A stretch of DNA of 64,000 nucleotides. It comes from Paracidovorax avenae ATCC 19860 (GTDB lineage Bacteria > Pseudomonadota > Gammaproteobacteria > Burkholderiales > Burkholderiaceae_C). Made by a program: the position numbers and the translations under genes. This document shows positions 28,689 to 37,464 of the stretch, one piece after another (positions within the stretch are counted from its first letter, which is position 1; every line of letters starts with the position of its first letter). Under the pieces are notes generated by a model. It saw only the letters and a list, made by a program, of their open reading frames with translations. It searched no databases and was not told where the DNA came from. The stretch covers positions 3,720,001-3,784,000 of the forward strand of contig NC_015138.1 in the NCBI RefSeq assembly GCF_000176855.2, given 5' to 3'.

Positions 28689-29903
28689 TCAGACCTGCGC
28701 GGCCCGCAGCCTCAGGGAGAACTCGCGCAGCGCGGCGACGCCGCTCTCCTCGGCGCGGCGGCACCAGGCCTGCAGGTCGGCCGTCAGCTGTTCACGCGAC
28801 TGCGAGGTGTTCAGCCACAGCTGGCGCAACTCCTCGCGCATGGTGACCATGGTGTCGAGCACCGGGTGGGCCGCACGGGCGCGGGCGAGCTGCTCCCGGG
28901 CGCGCGCGGGCACCTTTTCGGCATCGCGGTGCAGCCAGCGGCGCGCTGCGCGCAGTACGGACACATCCGCCTTGCGGGCCTTGAGGGCGGCGATCTCCTG
29001 GCGGCAGGCGCGGCGCACGCCGCGCGCATAGCCGGCCATGACCTCGTAGCGGTTGGCGATCAGGGCCTCCAGGGTCTTCTCGTCGGCCACCGGCTTGACG
29101 GCGCCCAGGCGCAGCTTGGGCGGCACCTTCCTGACAGTGGCCCAGCCTACGCGGCGCATCAGGCTGATGTAGAGCCAGCCCACGTCGAACTCGTAGGGCT
29201 TGACCGAGAACTTGGCCGAGGTGGGATAGGTGTGGTGGTTGTTGTGCAGTTCCTCGCCGCCGATCACGATCCCCCAGGGCACGAGGTTGGTGCTGGCGTC
29301 CTGCGCCTCGAAGTTGCGGTAGCCCCAGAAATGGCCGATGCCGTTGACCACGCCCGCCGCCCAGAACGGGATCCAGAGCATCTGCACGGCCCAGACGGTG
29401 GCGCCGATGGCACCGAACAGCAGCAGGTCGATCACCAGCATCAGGCCCACGCCCTGCCACGCGAAGCGGCTGTAGAGGTTGCGCTCGATCCAGTCGTCGG
29501 GCGTGCCGTGGCCGAACTTCGCCAGGGTCTCCGCATTGCCGGCTTCGGAGCGGTACAGCTCGGCGCCGCGCCACATCACGGTGTCCAGGCCCCGGGTCTG
29601 CGGGCTGTGGGGATCGTCGGGGGTCTCGCACTTGGCGTGGTGCTTGCGGTGGACGGCCACCCACTCCTTCGTGACCATGCCCGTTCCCACCCACAGCCAG
29701 AAGCGGAAGAAGTGCGACGGCACGGCGCCGAGATCCACCGAGCGGTGTGCCTGGGCGCGGTGCAGGAAGATCGTCACGGCGGCGATCGTGATGTGGGTGG
29801 TCACGAGCGTGTAGAGGACGATCTCCCACCAGGACAGGTCCAGCAGGCCATTGGCCATCCAGGCGAGGATGGCGTCGAAAACGGCCCGGTCGGGAAGGTG
29901 CAT
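28689..29903 (-). CDS. Acyl-lipid/acyl-CoA fatty-acid desaturase with long C-terminal extension
   Basis: 404 residues. The three histidine boxes of membrane di-iron desaturases are present: HRAQAH near 49, HRKHH near 85 and HNNHH near 220, with hydrophobic helices around them. It should introduce a double bond in membrane acyl chains with electrons from a reductase. Beyond about residue 270 there is an extra region of about 130 residues that is helical, Arg/Ala-rich and not part of the desaturase fold; it ends REELRQLWL..AWCRRAEESGV..LREFSLRLR. That stretch resembles the C-terminus of ISL3-type transposases. The extension is contiguous and in frame. Confidence 0.9.
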   Translation of the reverse strand: MHLPDRAVFDAILAWMANGLLDLSWWEIVLYTLVTTHITIAAVTIFLHRAQAHRSVDLGAVPSHFFRFWLWVGTGMVTKEWVAVHRKHHAKCETPDDPHSPQTRGLDTVMWRGAELYRSEAGNAETLAKFGHGTPDDWIERNLYSRFAWQGVGLMLVIDLLLFGAIGATVWAVQMLWIPFWAAGVVNGIGHFWGYRNFEAQDASTNLVPWGIVIGGEELHNNHHTYPTSAKFSVKPYEFDVGWLYISLMRRVGWATVRKVPPKLRLGAVKPVADEKTLEALIANRYEVMAGYARGVRRACRQEIAALKARKADVSVLRAARRWLHRDAEKVPARAREQLARARAAHPVLDTMVTMREELRQLWLNTSQSREQLTADLQAWCRRAEESGVAALREFSLRLRAAQV

Positions 29904-30042
29904 GGGAAGCCTTTTGAAGAGAGCGGACGGAAAAACTGCCCGATGAAGGGCACTTCAGCGATTTTAGAAGCCGATGCGCCCCGGAAGTTGCACAAGACCG
30001 CGCAATGCGCGGTGTTTTCACCGGCAGATCAGCCGGGGGAAA

Positions 30043-31317
30043 TCAGCTTTTTCGAGTCCACACCGCGGCGAAGAAACCATCGGTCTGGTGCAGATGGGGC
30101 CAGAGGCGCAGATAGCCAGTGCCACTGGCGCCGCCGCTGCACAGTCCGGCCGCACCCTCGACCTTGAGCTGCTCCAGCAGCGCGCCCACGTCTTCCGCCA
30201 CGAAGTCGGAATGTGCCGCACTGAAGGCTTCCGCGATACCCTCGTTTTCCTCGGGGAGGATGCTGCAGGTGGCGTACACCAGGCGTCCGCCCGGCTTGAG
30301 CAGGCGCGCTGCGCTCTGCAGGATGGCGGTCTGCTTGGCCACCAGTTCCTGGACGGCCTGCGGCGACTGCCGCCATTTCAGGTCCGGGTTGCGGCGCAGG
30401 GTGCCCAGGCCGGAACACGGTGCATCGACCAGCACACGGTCGATCTTGCCGGCCAGGCGCTTGATGCGCTCGTCGCGCTCGTGCGCGATCGCGGCGGGGT
30501 GCACGTTGGAGAGGCCGCTGCGGGCCAGCCGCGGCTTGAGCGCGTCGAGCCGGTGGGCGGAGACGTCGAACGCGTAGAGCCGCCCGGTGCTGCGCATGGC
30601 CGCGCCGATGGCGAGCGTCTTGCCGCCCGCGCCGGCGCAGAAATCCACCACCATTTCGCCGCGGCGGGGCTGCAGCAGCAGGGCGAGGAGTTGCGAGCCT
30701 TCATCCTGCACCTCGACGGCGCCGCGCACGAACGCATCGAGCTTGGTGAGCGCCGGCTTGCCCTCCACGCGCAGGCCCCAGGGGGAATACGGCGTGGGCA
30801 CGGCGGGAATGCCGGCCTTGGCCAGTTCCTTCTGCACGTCGGCACGCTTGGCGTTCAGGTCGTTGACGCGCAGGTCGAGCGGCGCCGGCTGGGCCAGGCT
30901 GTCTGCCAGGGCCCAGAAGCCCTCGCCCACCTGGCGCCGGAGCGGCTGCACGAGCCATTCGGGCAGGTTGTGGCGGTGCGGCTCCAGCAGGTCCGCCGCC
31001 GGTACGGCGTCGCACTGGTCGAGCCAGCTCTTCTCGGCATCGGAGAGCGCGCTCTTGAGGAAGTCGCGCGGGCCGTGGAAGCCCAGGATGGCGAGGCGCC
31101 GCTCGCGCGGGCCCGAGCCGGAGCGCGCCAGCTGCTCGAACAGCAACTTCTTGCGCAGCACGGTGTAGGCGGTCTCGGCGAGGGTGGCGCGTTCGCGCGG
31201 ACCGAGGGAGCGGTGGTCCCGGAAATAGCGGGACACGACGGCATCGGCGGGGTGTTCGAATTGAAGGGTGAGCCTGACGAGTTCTGCGCAGGCATCCAGG
31301 AGGGCTTTCGGGTGCAT
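30043..31317 (-). CDS. RsmB/NOP-family RNA cytosine-C5 methyltransferase
   Basis: 424 residues from ATG at 31317 (MHPKALLDAC). The C-terminal Rossmann domain has the SAM motif VVDFCAGAGGKTLAI, the motif IV loop DAPCSGLGTLRRNPDLKW and the catalytic motif VI LVYATCSILPEENE, the two cysteines of m5C methyltransferases. The N-terminal 170 residues are helical, like the NusB-like region of RsmB. The likely product is 5-methylcytosine in rRNA, with methyl from S-adenosylmethionine. It might be a paralogue of RsmB rather than RsmB itself, since no fmt or other usual neighbour is here. Confidence 0.9.
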   Translation of the reverse strand: MHPKALLDACAELVRLTLQFEHPADAVVSRYFRDHRSLGPRERATLAETAYTVLRKKLLFEQLARSGSGPRERRLAILGFHGPRDFLKSALSDAEKSWLDQCDAVPAADLLEPHRHNLPEWLVQPLRRQVGEGFWALADSLAQPAPLDLRVNDLNAKRADVQKELAKAGIPAVPTPYSPWGLRVEGKPALTKLDAFVRGAVEVQDEGSQLLALLLQPRRGEMVVDFCAGAGGKTLAIGAAMRSTGRLYAFDVSAHRLDALKPRLARSGLSNVHPAAIAHERDERIKRLAGKIDRVLVDAPCSGLGTLRRNPDLKWRQSPQAVQELVAKQTAILQSAARLLKPGGRLVYATCSILPEENEGIAEAFSAAHSDFVAEDVGALLEQLKVEGAAGLCSGGASGTGYLRLWPHLHQTDGFFAAVWTRKS

Positions 31318-31441
31318 GGGGCGATTGTCCCATCCATGCGTGCCGGCAGCGCCGCTGTTACGGAATGCAATGCGCTGCAAAAGAAAACCGTATGCGTTTT
31401 TCCGGCACGCCGTGCGCTGGCGGGATTAGATTGGGCGGCCT

Positions 31442-33025
31442 ATGCACCAACATGCCTCCCTGCGACGGCCACGCGCGACCCCGTTGACTCCCGCGCTCCG
31501 TGCGCTGCGCCTGGCAGCCGCTGCCACGGCGGCCACGGCGCTGGTGTGCGCATGCGGCGGCGAGAGCGTGGCAGCGCAGGCTGCTGCAGCGCCCGCAGGC
31601 AGCATCGATTCACTGGGCGCGACGGGCTGGGCCTCCCACGGCACGCCGACCACCGGTGGGCAGGGCGCCGCGGCAGGGAAGACCTATACGGTGGCGAACC
31701 GCAATGAACTCATCCAGGCGCTCTACGGGAACACCGCCGTGATCGCCCCGGACGGTTCGGTGCAGGGGACGCCGGACAATGCGCCCAAGGTCATCCGCAT
31801 CCGGGGCACCATCGACCTGAACGTGGACAGCCAGCTGCGCCCTTACACGCCGGACCGCTACGTGGCGGGCTCCTGCGCTTCCTCGGTGCACGGCTATGCG
31901 TCCCAGGCCAGTCTTTGGTCGGACTACCTCGCGGCCTACCTCCCCGGCGTCTGGGGCAATGCACGGCCGGTGAGCGGCAAGCCGGAAGACGCGCGGGCCT
32001 GCGCGGCAGAACTGCAAAGGCGCGTCGTGACGATCAGCGTGCCGGACAACACATCCCTGCTGGGCATCGGCACGGACGCGAAGATCCTGCACGGCAACCT
32101 CATGTTGGGGATGCCGGATGCGCCCGTCGCCAACATCGTGATCCGCAACATCGCCTTCGAGGACGCGTTCGACGATTTCCCCCAATGGGACCCGACCGAC
32201 TCCTCCGACGGCCGGTGGAACTCGGAGTACGACCTCATTTCCGTGGCCCATGCCAGCCATGTGTGGATCGACCACAACACCTTCAGCGACGGCGACCGCC
32301 ACGACCATGCCTTCCCCTCCGTGTGGCACGAGACGGTGCACGGCACGGACTACAGCGGCAGCGATTTCAAGGTGCAGCACCATGACGGCCTCGTGGACGT
32401 GACCCGGCACGGCAACTACGTCACCCTGTCGAACAACCATTTCCACGACCACGACAAGGCGTTCCTGATCGGCGGCACCGATGTTCCCGGCGCGGACAGC
32501 GGCAATCCGCGCATGCTGAGGGTGACATTCCACGGCAACCATTTCCAGAACCTGCGGCAGCGCCAGGCCCGTGTCCGCTACGGGATGGTGCATCTCTACA
32601 ACAACTACTACGAGAACACACGGGACGCCTCGGCCGACTATCCCTGGCTGGCCGGCATCACGCTGGGCCAGAGCGGCAAGGTGCATGCCGAGAACAACGT
32701 GGTGTCGCTCGCCAGCCCGGACCGGCCCGCGCGGCCTGCCGATGTGGCGAACGCCCGGATCTCGGCAGCACGGACGCAGGACTGCGCGGCGCTGTTTTCC
32801 GCCAGCGAGTGCGCCTCCACGTTCTACGACAGCGGCACGGTGCTCAATGGCGCTCCCGCGGACCTGACGGCCGCCGTGCGCTGGTCCTCGGCCCTGGTGA
32901 CTGACCCCGCATGGAAGCCGTCGGACTTTTACGACTACGCGCTGGAAGACACCGCGGACCTGGCGGCGCACATTACCGCCCGTGCGGGAGCGGGCCAGCT
33001 CGAAAGCCCCGCAGCGCGGCGCTGA
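31442..33025 (+). CDS. Secreted pectate lyase, polysaccharide lyase family 1
   Basis: 527 residues. The N-terminus is a signal peptide ending in LVCACGGES, where either cysteine could be lipidated (not a clean lipobox). The parallel beta-helix core shows the PL1 landmarks VWIDHNTFSDGDRHDHAF (calcium-binding aspartates), HHDGLVDVTRHGNYVTLSNNHF, HDKAFLIGG and QRQARVRYGMVHLYNNYY. The last corresponds to the catalytic RxPxxR motif but has Ala in place of Pro; both arginines remain. The enzyme cleaves polygalacturonate by beta-elimination with Ca2+, a plant-wall degrading activity. It is monocistronic. Confidence 0.92.
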   Translation: MHQHASLRRPRATPLTPALRALRLAAAATAATALVCACGGESVAAQAAAAPAGSIDSLGATGWASHGTPTTGGQGAAAGKTYTVANRNELIQALYGNTAVIAPDGSVQGTPDNAPKVIRIRGTIDLNVDSQLRPYTPDRYVAGSCASSVHGYASQASLWSDYLAAYLPGVWGNARPVSGKPEDARACAAELQRRVVTISVPDNTSLLGIGTDAKILHGNLMLGMPDAPVANIVIRNIAFEDAFDDFPQWDPTDSSDGRWNSEYDLISVAHASHVWIDHNTFSDGDRHDHAFPSVWHETVHGTDYSGSDFKVQHHDGLVDVTRHGNYVTLSNNHFHDHDKAFLIGGTDVPGADSGNPRMLRVTFHGNHFQNLRQRQARVRYGMVHLYNNYYENTRDASADYPWLAGITLGQSGKVHAENNVVSLASPDRPARPADVANARISAARTQDCAALFSASECASTFYDSGTVLNGAPADLTAAVRWSSALVTDPAWKPSDFYDYALEDTADLAAHITARAGAGQLESPAARR

Positions 33026-33078
33026 CCCGGTCCGCGGGGGTGCCCGGGCGGCTGCGGGGCCCGGCGCACAATCCGGCG

Positions 33079-33351
33079 ATGCACAGCCCCTCCCACCCCG
33101 ACGGCGAACTGCCTCCGATGCAGCCCACTCCTCCCGGTCTCTACCGGCATTACAAAGGCATGCTCTACGAGGTGATCGGCACCGCGCGGCACAGCGAGAC
33201 GCTGGAGCCGATGACGGTGTACCGGGCGCTCTACGGCGACCGGGGGCTGTGGGTGCGGCCCGCGGCCATGTTCGCGGAGACGGTGCAGATCGCCGGACAG
33301 CCCCGGCCCCGGTTCGAGCGCATCGGGGACGCGGAGGCCTTGGCGGGCTGA
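33079..33351 (+). CDS. DUF1653 protein
   Basis: 90 residues from ATG at 33079; an ATG at 33118 (MQPTPPGLYRHYKG) would give 77, closer to the family core. The core reads GLYRHYKGMLYEVIGTARHSETLEPMTVYRALYGDRGLWVRPAAMFAETV, which is typical of DUF1653. Function is unknown. It is convergent with the histidine kinase gene, 29 nt away. Confidence 0.88.
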   Translation: MHSPSHPDGELPPMQPTPPGLYRHYKGMLYEVIGTARHSETLEPMTVYRALYGDRGLWVRPAAMFAETVQIAGQPRPRFERIGDAEALAG

Positions 33352-33380
33352 CCCGCGCGGGCACGGCCTGCAGCAGTGCG

Positions 33381-34592
33381 TCAGACCGACTTGCCCCCGG
33401 GGACGACAGGTTCGTCCGGGCGCGGCAGGACCACGGTCGCCCGCAGGCCTCCGCCGGCGGCATTGGACAGCAGCAGGCTGCCCCCGTGGCGCTGCACGAT
33501 GTCGCTGGCGATCGACAGGCCCAGGCCGGCTCCCCCGGAATGGCGGTTGCGCGAGGTCTCGACGCGGTAGAAGGGCTGGACCACCTTGCCCAGCTCGTCC
33601 TGCGGCAGGCCGGGCCCATGGTCCCGCACATGGATGCGCAATGCATCGGGCGCATCTTCCAGGGCGATCTCTGCGCTGCCGCCATAACGCACCGCGTTGC
33701 CCACGAGGTTGTCCAGGCAGCGCCGGAGCGCGCCAGCGCGGGCGGGCAGCGGGCGGGCAATGCCGGAGCAGCGCACCTCGTGGCCGCAGGCCTGCTCGTC
33801 GTCCACCAGGCTCTCGATGAGGGCCTGTACGTCCAGCAGCGCCAGCGGCTCCGCACTCGCCACGCCCCGCAGGTGGTCGAGCGTGGCGGCGATCATGGCG
33901 TCCATCTCGGCGATGTCGCGTGCGAAAGCGGTGCGCTCGGAGTCCTGCCCGAGCGACTCGGCCCGCAGGCGCAGGCGCGTCAGGGGTGTACGGAGGTCGT
34001 GCGATACGGCCGCGACGAAACGGTCACGCTCATCCAGCTGGCGGCGGATGCGCGCCTGCATCAGGTTGAACACCCGGCTGGCCTCCCGGCATTCGGCAGT
34101 GCCATCCTCGGGCAGCGGCGGGCGATGGACGTCCGTCCCGAGCTGCCGCGCCGCCGTGGCGAGCCGGTGCAGCGGACGCGCCAGCCAGCGAGCCCCCCAC
34201 CAGGCCGCGAGCATCAGGGCAGCCAGGCGGACGCCGATGTCCAGCAGCAGGCCCGGATGCCACCAGCCCGGAGGATGCCGGGCAGGGTGCGGAAGCGGCA
34301 GCTCCACGCCGCCCTGCCCAACGACCGTGGTTCCGGGAGGCCCCTGCCGCGCCCCGTCCGGCCCATCGGCTGCAGGCGGCCGGTGGTGGGGGCCGGGGCC
34401 CGGTCCGGGCCGAAATTCGAACATCAGCGTCAACGCCAGCACATGGCTGGCGAGCACCGCCACGAAAAGCAGCATCGCCAGCCGGCCAAACAGGGTGTCG
34501 GGCAGGCAGCGGGCGGCGGCTGCGCGCCAGCCGGCGGGCCGCGGGGACGGCGGAACCTGTGTCACGGGCGCGTCCGGCCCTGCCGTGGCCAT
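33381..34592 (-). CDS. Sensor histidine kinase, EnvZ-like
   Basis: 403 residues. Two hydrophobic helices (about 38-58 and 118-138) flank a short periplasmic loop of about 55 residues that is rich in Pro, Gly and His. A HAMP linker follows (ARPLHRLATAARQLGTDV). The phospho-accepting H-box is VSHDLRTPLTRLRLR. The ATP-binding domain has DNLVGNAVRYG (N-box), RDHGPGLP (G1) and GAGLGLSIASDIV (G2). It ends the two-gene unit started by the response regulator, with only one nucleotide between them. The signal is unknown; the His/Pro-rich loop could bind metal or a cationic ligand. Confidence 0.92.
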   Translation of the reverse strand: MATAGPDAPVTQVPPSPRPAGWRAAAARCLPDTLFGRLAMLLFVAVLASHVLALTLMFEFRPGPGPGPHHRPPAADGPDGARQGPPGTTVVGQGGVELPLPHPARHPPGWWHPGLLLDIGVRLAALMLAAWWGARWLARPLHRLATAARQLGTDVHRPPLPEDGTAECREASRVFNLMQARIRRQLDERDRFVAAVSHDLRTPLTRLRLRAESLGQDSERTAFARDIAEMDAMIAATLDHLRGVASAEPLALLDVQALIESLVDDEQACGHEVRCSGIARPLPARAGALRRCLDNLVGNAVRYGGSAEIALEDAPDALRIHVRDHGPGLPQDELGKVVQPFYRVETSRNRHSGGAGLGLSIASDIVQRHGGSLLLSNAAGGGLRATVVLPRPDEPVVPGGKSV

Positions 34593-34593
34593 G

Positions 34594-35325
34594 TCAGGCC
34601 CGGGCGGCCAGGCCCTGCACGGTCTGGATGTCGAACAGGTAGCCGGAGCCGCGCACGGTCTTGATCAGCGCCGGCGCGCGCGGATCGTCGGACAGCTTGC
34701 TCCTCAGCCGGGAGACCAGCAGGTCGATGCTGCGCTCGAACGATTCCATGGCACGTCCCCGGGCATGCTCCATCAACTGGTCGCGGCTGCACACGCGCCG
34801 CGGCATGCGCAGGAAAGTGCAGAGCAGGCGGTATTCGGCATTGGACAGCGGCACGGTCACGCCCGCAGGCGACACCAGGTGGCGCTCCACACTGTGCAGC
34901 GACCATCCGTCGAAGCGCACCACCTCGGCCACGGCCTGCATTCCACCGGGCTCACGGAAGGCGGGCGCCGTGCGACGCAGCACGCTATGGATGCGCGCCA
35001 CAAGCTCGCGGGGCTCGAACGGCTTGGTCATGTAATCGTCGGCCCCCAGTTCCAGCCCCAGTACGCGGTCATAGGCATCGGCGCGGGCCGTGAGCATGAT
35101 GATGGGCACGCCGGACCGGGCGCGCAATTCGCGCGCCAGGGCCATTCCATCCGTTCCGGGCAGCATCAGGTCCAGCACCACGAGATCCATGGGCTGCGCG
35201 GCCATGCGGGCGCGCATCACCGCGGCGTCGCACGCGGCATGGGCGGTATAGCCGAAGCGGCCGAGATACTGGGTCAGCAGCGCGGTGATGTCGTCGTCGT
35301 CATCGACCACGAGGATGTGTTGCAT
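34594..35325 (-). CDS. OmpR-family response regulator
   Basis: 243 residues from ATG at 35325 (MQHILVVDDDDD). Receiver domain: acidic pocket DDDDD at 8-12, phospho-acceptor Asp in LVVLDLMLPGTDG, Thr in IIMLTARAD and Lys in YMTKPFEPREL. The C-terminal winged helix (about 145-235) ends IKTVRGSGYLFD. It is transcribed first and the histidine kinase follows after one nucleotide. The gene is divergent from the EF-hand gene at 35616, with a 6-6-6 palindrome between them that could be its binding site. Confidence 0.93.
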   Translation of the reverse strand: MQHILVVDDDDDITALLTQYLGRFGYTAHAACDAAVMRARMAAQPMDLVVLDLMLPGTDGMALARELRARSGVPIIMLTARADAYDRVLGLELGADDYMTKPFEPRELVARIHSVLRRTAPAFREPGGMQAVAEVVRFDGWSLHSVERHLVSPAGVTVPLSNAEYRLLCTFLRMPRRVCSRDQLMEHARGRAMESFERSIDLLVSRLRSKLSDDPRAPALIKTVRGSGYLFDIQTVQGLAARA

Positions 35326-35452
35326 GGCGCGAGTGCGGGAAGCTGGATGGGGAGGCTGCCGGTTGTCCGCCGAGTGTAGGCAGGGCGCGTCCGCCCGCAG
35401 GCCATGAACAGGCCGGGTTTTACCCCGCTGTTCGGGTCTTGCGCCGGCCCCG

Positions 35453-35470
35453 TGTACCAATGCCGGTACA
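35453..35470. promoter_or_regulatory. Palindrome between the two-component system and the EF-hand gene
   Basis: TGTACC (35453-35458), a 6-nt spacer and GGTACA (35465-35470) form a perfect inverted repeat in the 290-nt divergent region. A second, shorter one (CGCCG-TTAC-CGGCG) lies about 10 nt further right. OmpR-type proteins usually bind direct repeats, so the owner of the site is open. Confidence 0.4.
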
Positions 35471-35615
35471 AACGGGACAAAACGCCGTTACCGGCGCCGC
35501 GAAGAATCCTGGGCAGGCCTGTGAAGCCCGGCACCGCAGCCATCGCGACCGCCCCAGGGAGGTGTGCAGGCTGCCGGAGTCTCCCATCCACCCAGGAAGA
35601 AAGGAAGGAACGACG

Positions 35616-36662
35616 ATGACGACCATCAGCAGTGTCGGCGGCAGCGCGTGGTCCTCCGCGGCAGCCATGCAGCGGGCCCAGCAGCGCCGGGGACCGTCGC
35701 CCGAGGACATGCTGTCGAAGCTCGACAGCGACGGCAATGGCAGCGTGAGCGGCACGGAATTGCAGGGATTGCTCGACAAGGTGGCGAAGAAAGGCGGAGC
35801 CGGGGGGACGGCAGCGGACGCCAGCGACCTCGTGTCACGCTATGACAGCGATGGCGACGGCAACCTGAATGCACAGGAACTGGGCAAGACCCTGGAGAGC
35901 CTGATGCCGCAGCGCTCCACCATGGACTTCGCCCAGGCGCGCGGCGCGGGTGCGGGCCAGGGCCAGGCGGGCGACAACCTGTTCGGCAAGGTGGATGCGG
36001 ACGGCGACGGCAGCGTCAGCCAGGCCGAACTGCAGTCGCTGGTGGCGAAAATGTCCGGTGCGTCGGACAGCAGCACCTCCGCCACGGACGCGGAAAGCGC
36101 CGAGCTGTTCAAGAAGCTCGATAGCGACGGCGATGGCCAGCTGACCGAGGCGGAATTCGATGCCGGCCGGCCGTCGTCGGACCGGGATGGTTCGCGGGTT
36201 GCGGGCGGCATGCCGCCGCCACCCGGGGGCGCCGGAGGGCCGGGCGGACCTGGTGGCCCGGCAGGCGCTCGGTCCACCTCGGCCACTTCGGACAGTACCA
36301 CCTACGACCCGCTGGACACCAACGAGGACGGCACGGTCTCCGCGGCGGAACGCGCAGCAGGCGCGGCCAGCGGCAAGGATGCGGTCACTGCGCTGTTCAC
36401 TGCGATCGATACCGATGGTGACAAGACGATGAGCAACAGCGAGGCGCAGAGCTTCATCGCGCAGCTCGCCAGCCAATATGCCGCAGCCTCTTCCACCGCG
36501 GACGCCAGCGGCAGCTCCGGCACGGCGTCGAATGCAGCGACCGGGGACGGCCGGCGGCTGGACGTTGCACGGCTGGCGGACATGGCGCGGCAGCAGTACG
36601 AAGCTGCCGCAGCGGACTGGGCCGGCAAAGGCCGCTCCAGCGCCGTGAGCGCCGTCGCCTGA
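35616..36662 (+). CDS. Six-EF-hand calcium-binding protein
   Basis: 348 residues behind AAAGGAAGGAA. Six 12-residue EF-hand loops are visible at 37-48, 77-88, 127-138, 169-180, 234-245 and 265-276. Four of them are the canonical D-x-D-G-[DN]-G type; the fifth (DTNEDGTVSAAE) and sixth (DTDGDKTMSNSE) are less regular. A Pro/Gly-rich linker (about 198-217) splits the first four from the last two. There is no Sec signal peptide; the Ser-rich N-terminus (MTTISSVGGSAWSSAAA) and the plant-pathogen context resemble XopAW-type type III effectors, but a cytoplasmic Ca2+ buffer is equally possible. No plant-inducible promoter box was found upstream. Confidence 0.85.
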   Translation: MTTISSVGGSAWSSAAAMQRAQQRRGPSPEDMLSKLDSDGNGSVSGTELQGLLDKVAKKGGAGGTAADASDLVSRYDSDGDGNLNAQELGKTLESLMPQRSTMDFAQARGAGAGQGQAGDNLFGKVDADGDGSVSQAELQSLVAKMSGASDSSTSATDAESAELFKKLDSDGDGQLTEAEFDAGRPSSDRDGSRVAGGMPPPPGGAGGPGGPGGPAGARSTSATSDSTTYDPLDTNEDGTVSAAERAAGAASGKDAVTALFTAIDTDGDKTMSNSEAQSFIAQLASQYAAASSTADASGSSGTASNAATGDGRRLDVARLADMARQQYEAAAADWAGKGRSSAVSAVA

Positions 36663-36889
36663 CGCCCGCAGAGCGCATGCGATCGCCGTCCCTCCGCAGT
36701 GCTGCGAAGCCCGTCACTGGACGAGCTGCGGAGGCCGGCCCCCTGCGTTGCCGCCGGAAAGTTGCCTGCGTGCGGCAGCGGCGCTGTCCTGTCGAGGGCC
36801 GCCGCACCCGTCCTACAGCCCCCTTTCCGCCGCCTGCATAAGGTTGGCCATGGTGCGCCGCACGGCGCCTGGATACGAGGAACTTCACC

Positions 36890-37450
36890 ATGGACCATCT
36901 TCTGCAAGGCATGTTCGGCGAGAGATCTCTGGCCAAGGTGGCCGGGATCTTCGGCGACAAGCCGCCCGCCGAGGCCCTGGTCGGCCGGCTGCTGCGGCTG
37001 CCGGACATGCGGCCAGGCCAGGTCCGGCTGCTGGGGCCGCAGGATGCGCGGGCATCGCGACGCGATCTGGTCGGTCGCAAGCCGGAACCCGAACAGTCCG
37101 GCATTTTCCGCGCGCTGCTGCGTTCCCATCTCCCCGCGGGCCTGGCCGGCGCGGTGGCGGGGCTGCTGTTGTATGAATGGCTGCTGCGATCCGGCCAGCC
37201 GGCAGTCGCTGGCAACCCGCTGCCGGCCTTCATGGCGATCGTGGGCTTCACCACTGTCTTCGGCATGCTGCTGTCCGGCGGCCTGGCATCGCTGCGCCCG
37301 GACCGCGTGCGGCTCATCAGCCAGGTACGTTCCGCCCTGCGGGCTGGGCACTGGGCCGTGGTGGTTCACCCGGCAGACTCCTACCAGGCCCAGCTCGCCA
37401 CGGACCTGCTGGAAGGCAGCAGCCCCGGGAAGATCGTCTCGACGCTCTGA
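36890..37450 (+). CDS. Hypothetical membrane protein with two helices
   Basis: 186 residues. Two hydrophobic segments are seen (about 80-98 and 112-132), separated by a short loop. The N-terminal 75 residues are soluble and basic with repeated leucine turns (PAEALVGRLLRLPDMRPGQVRLLGPQD). The C-terminal domain (about 140-186, HWAVVVHPADSYQAQLATDLLEG) resembles the small alpha/beta modules of general-stress proteins that start with a Val-rich strand. I do not recognise a named family. It is a single gene, convergent with purN. Confidence 0.65.
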   Translation: MDHLLQGMFGERSLAKVAGIFGDKPPAEALVGRLLRLPDMRPGQVRLLGPQDARASRRDLVGRKPEPEQSGIFRALLRSHLPAGLAGAVAGLLLYEWLLRSGQPAVAGNPLPAFMAIVGFTTVFGMLLSGGLASLRPDRVRLISQVRSALRAGHWAVVVHPADSYQAQLATDLLEGSSPGKIVSTL

Positions 37451-37464
37451 AGCCTGCGCCGCTT

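Noticed and set aside
35326..35615. Search for a plant-inducible promoter box before the EF-hand gene
   Set aside because: Only one TTCG word is present on the relevant strand, so there is no evidence for HrpX control.
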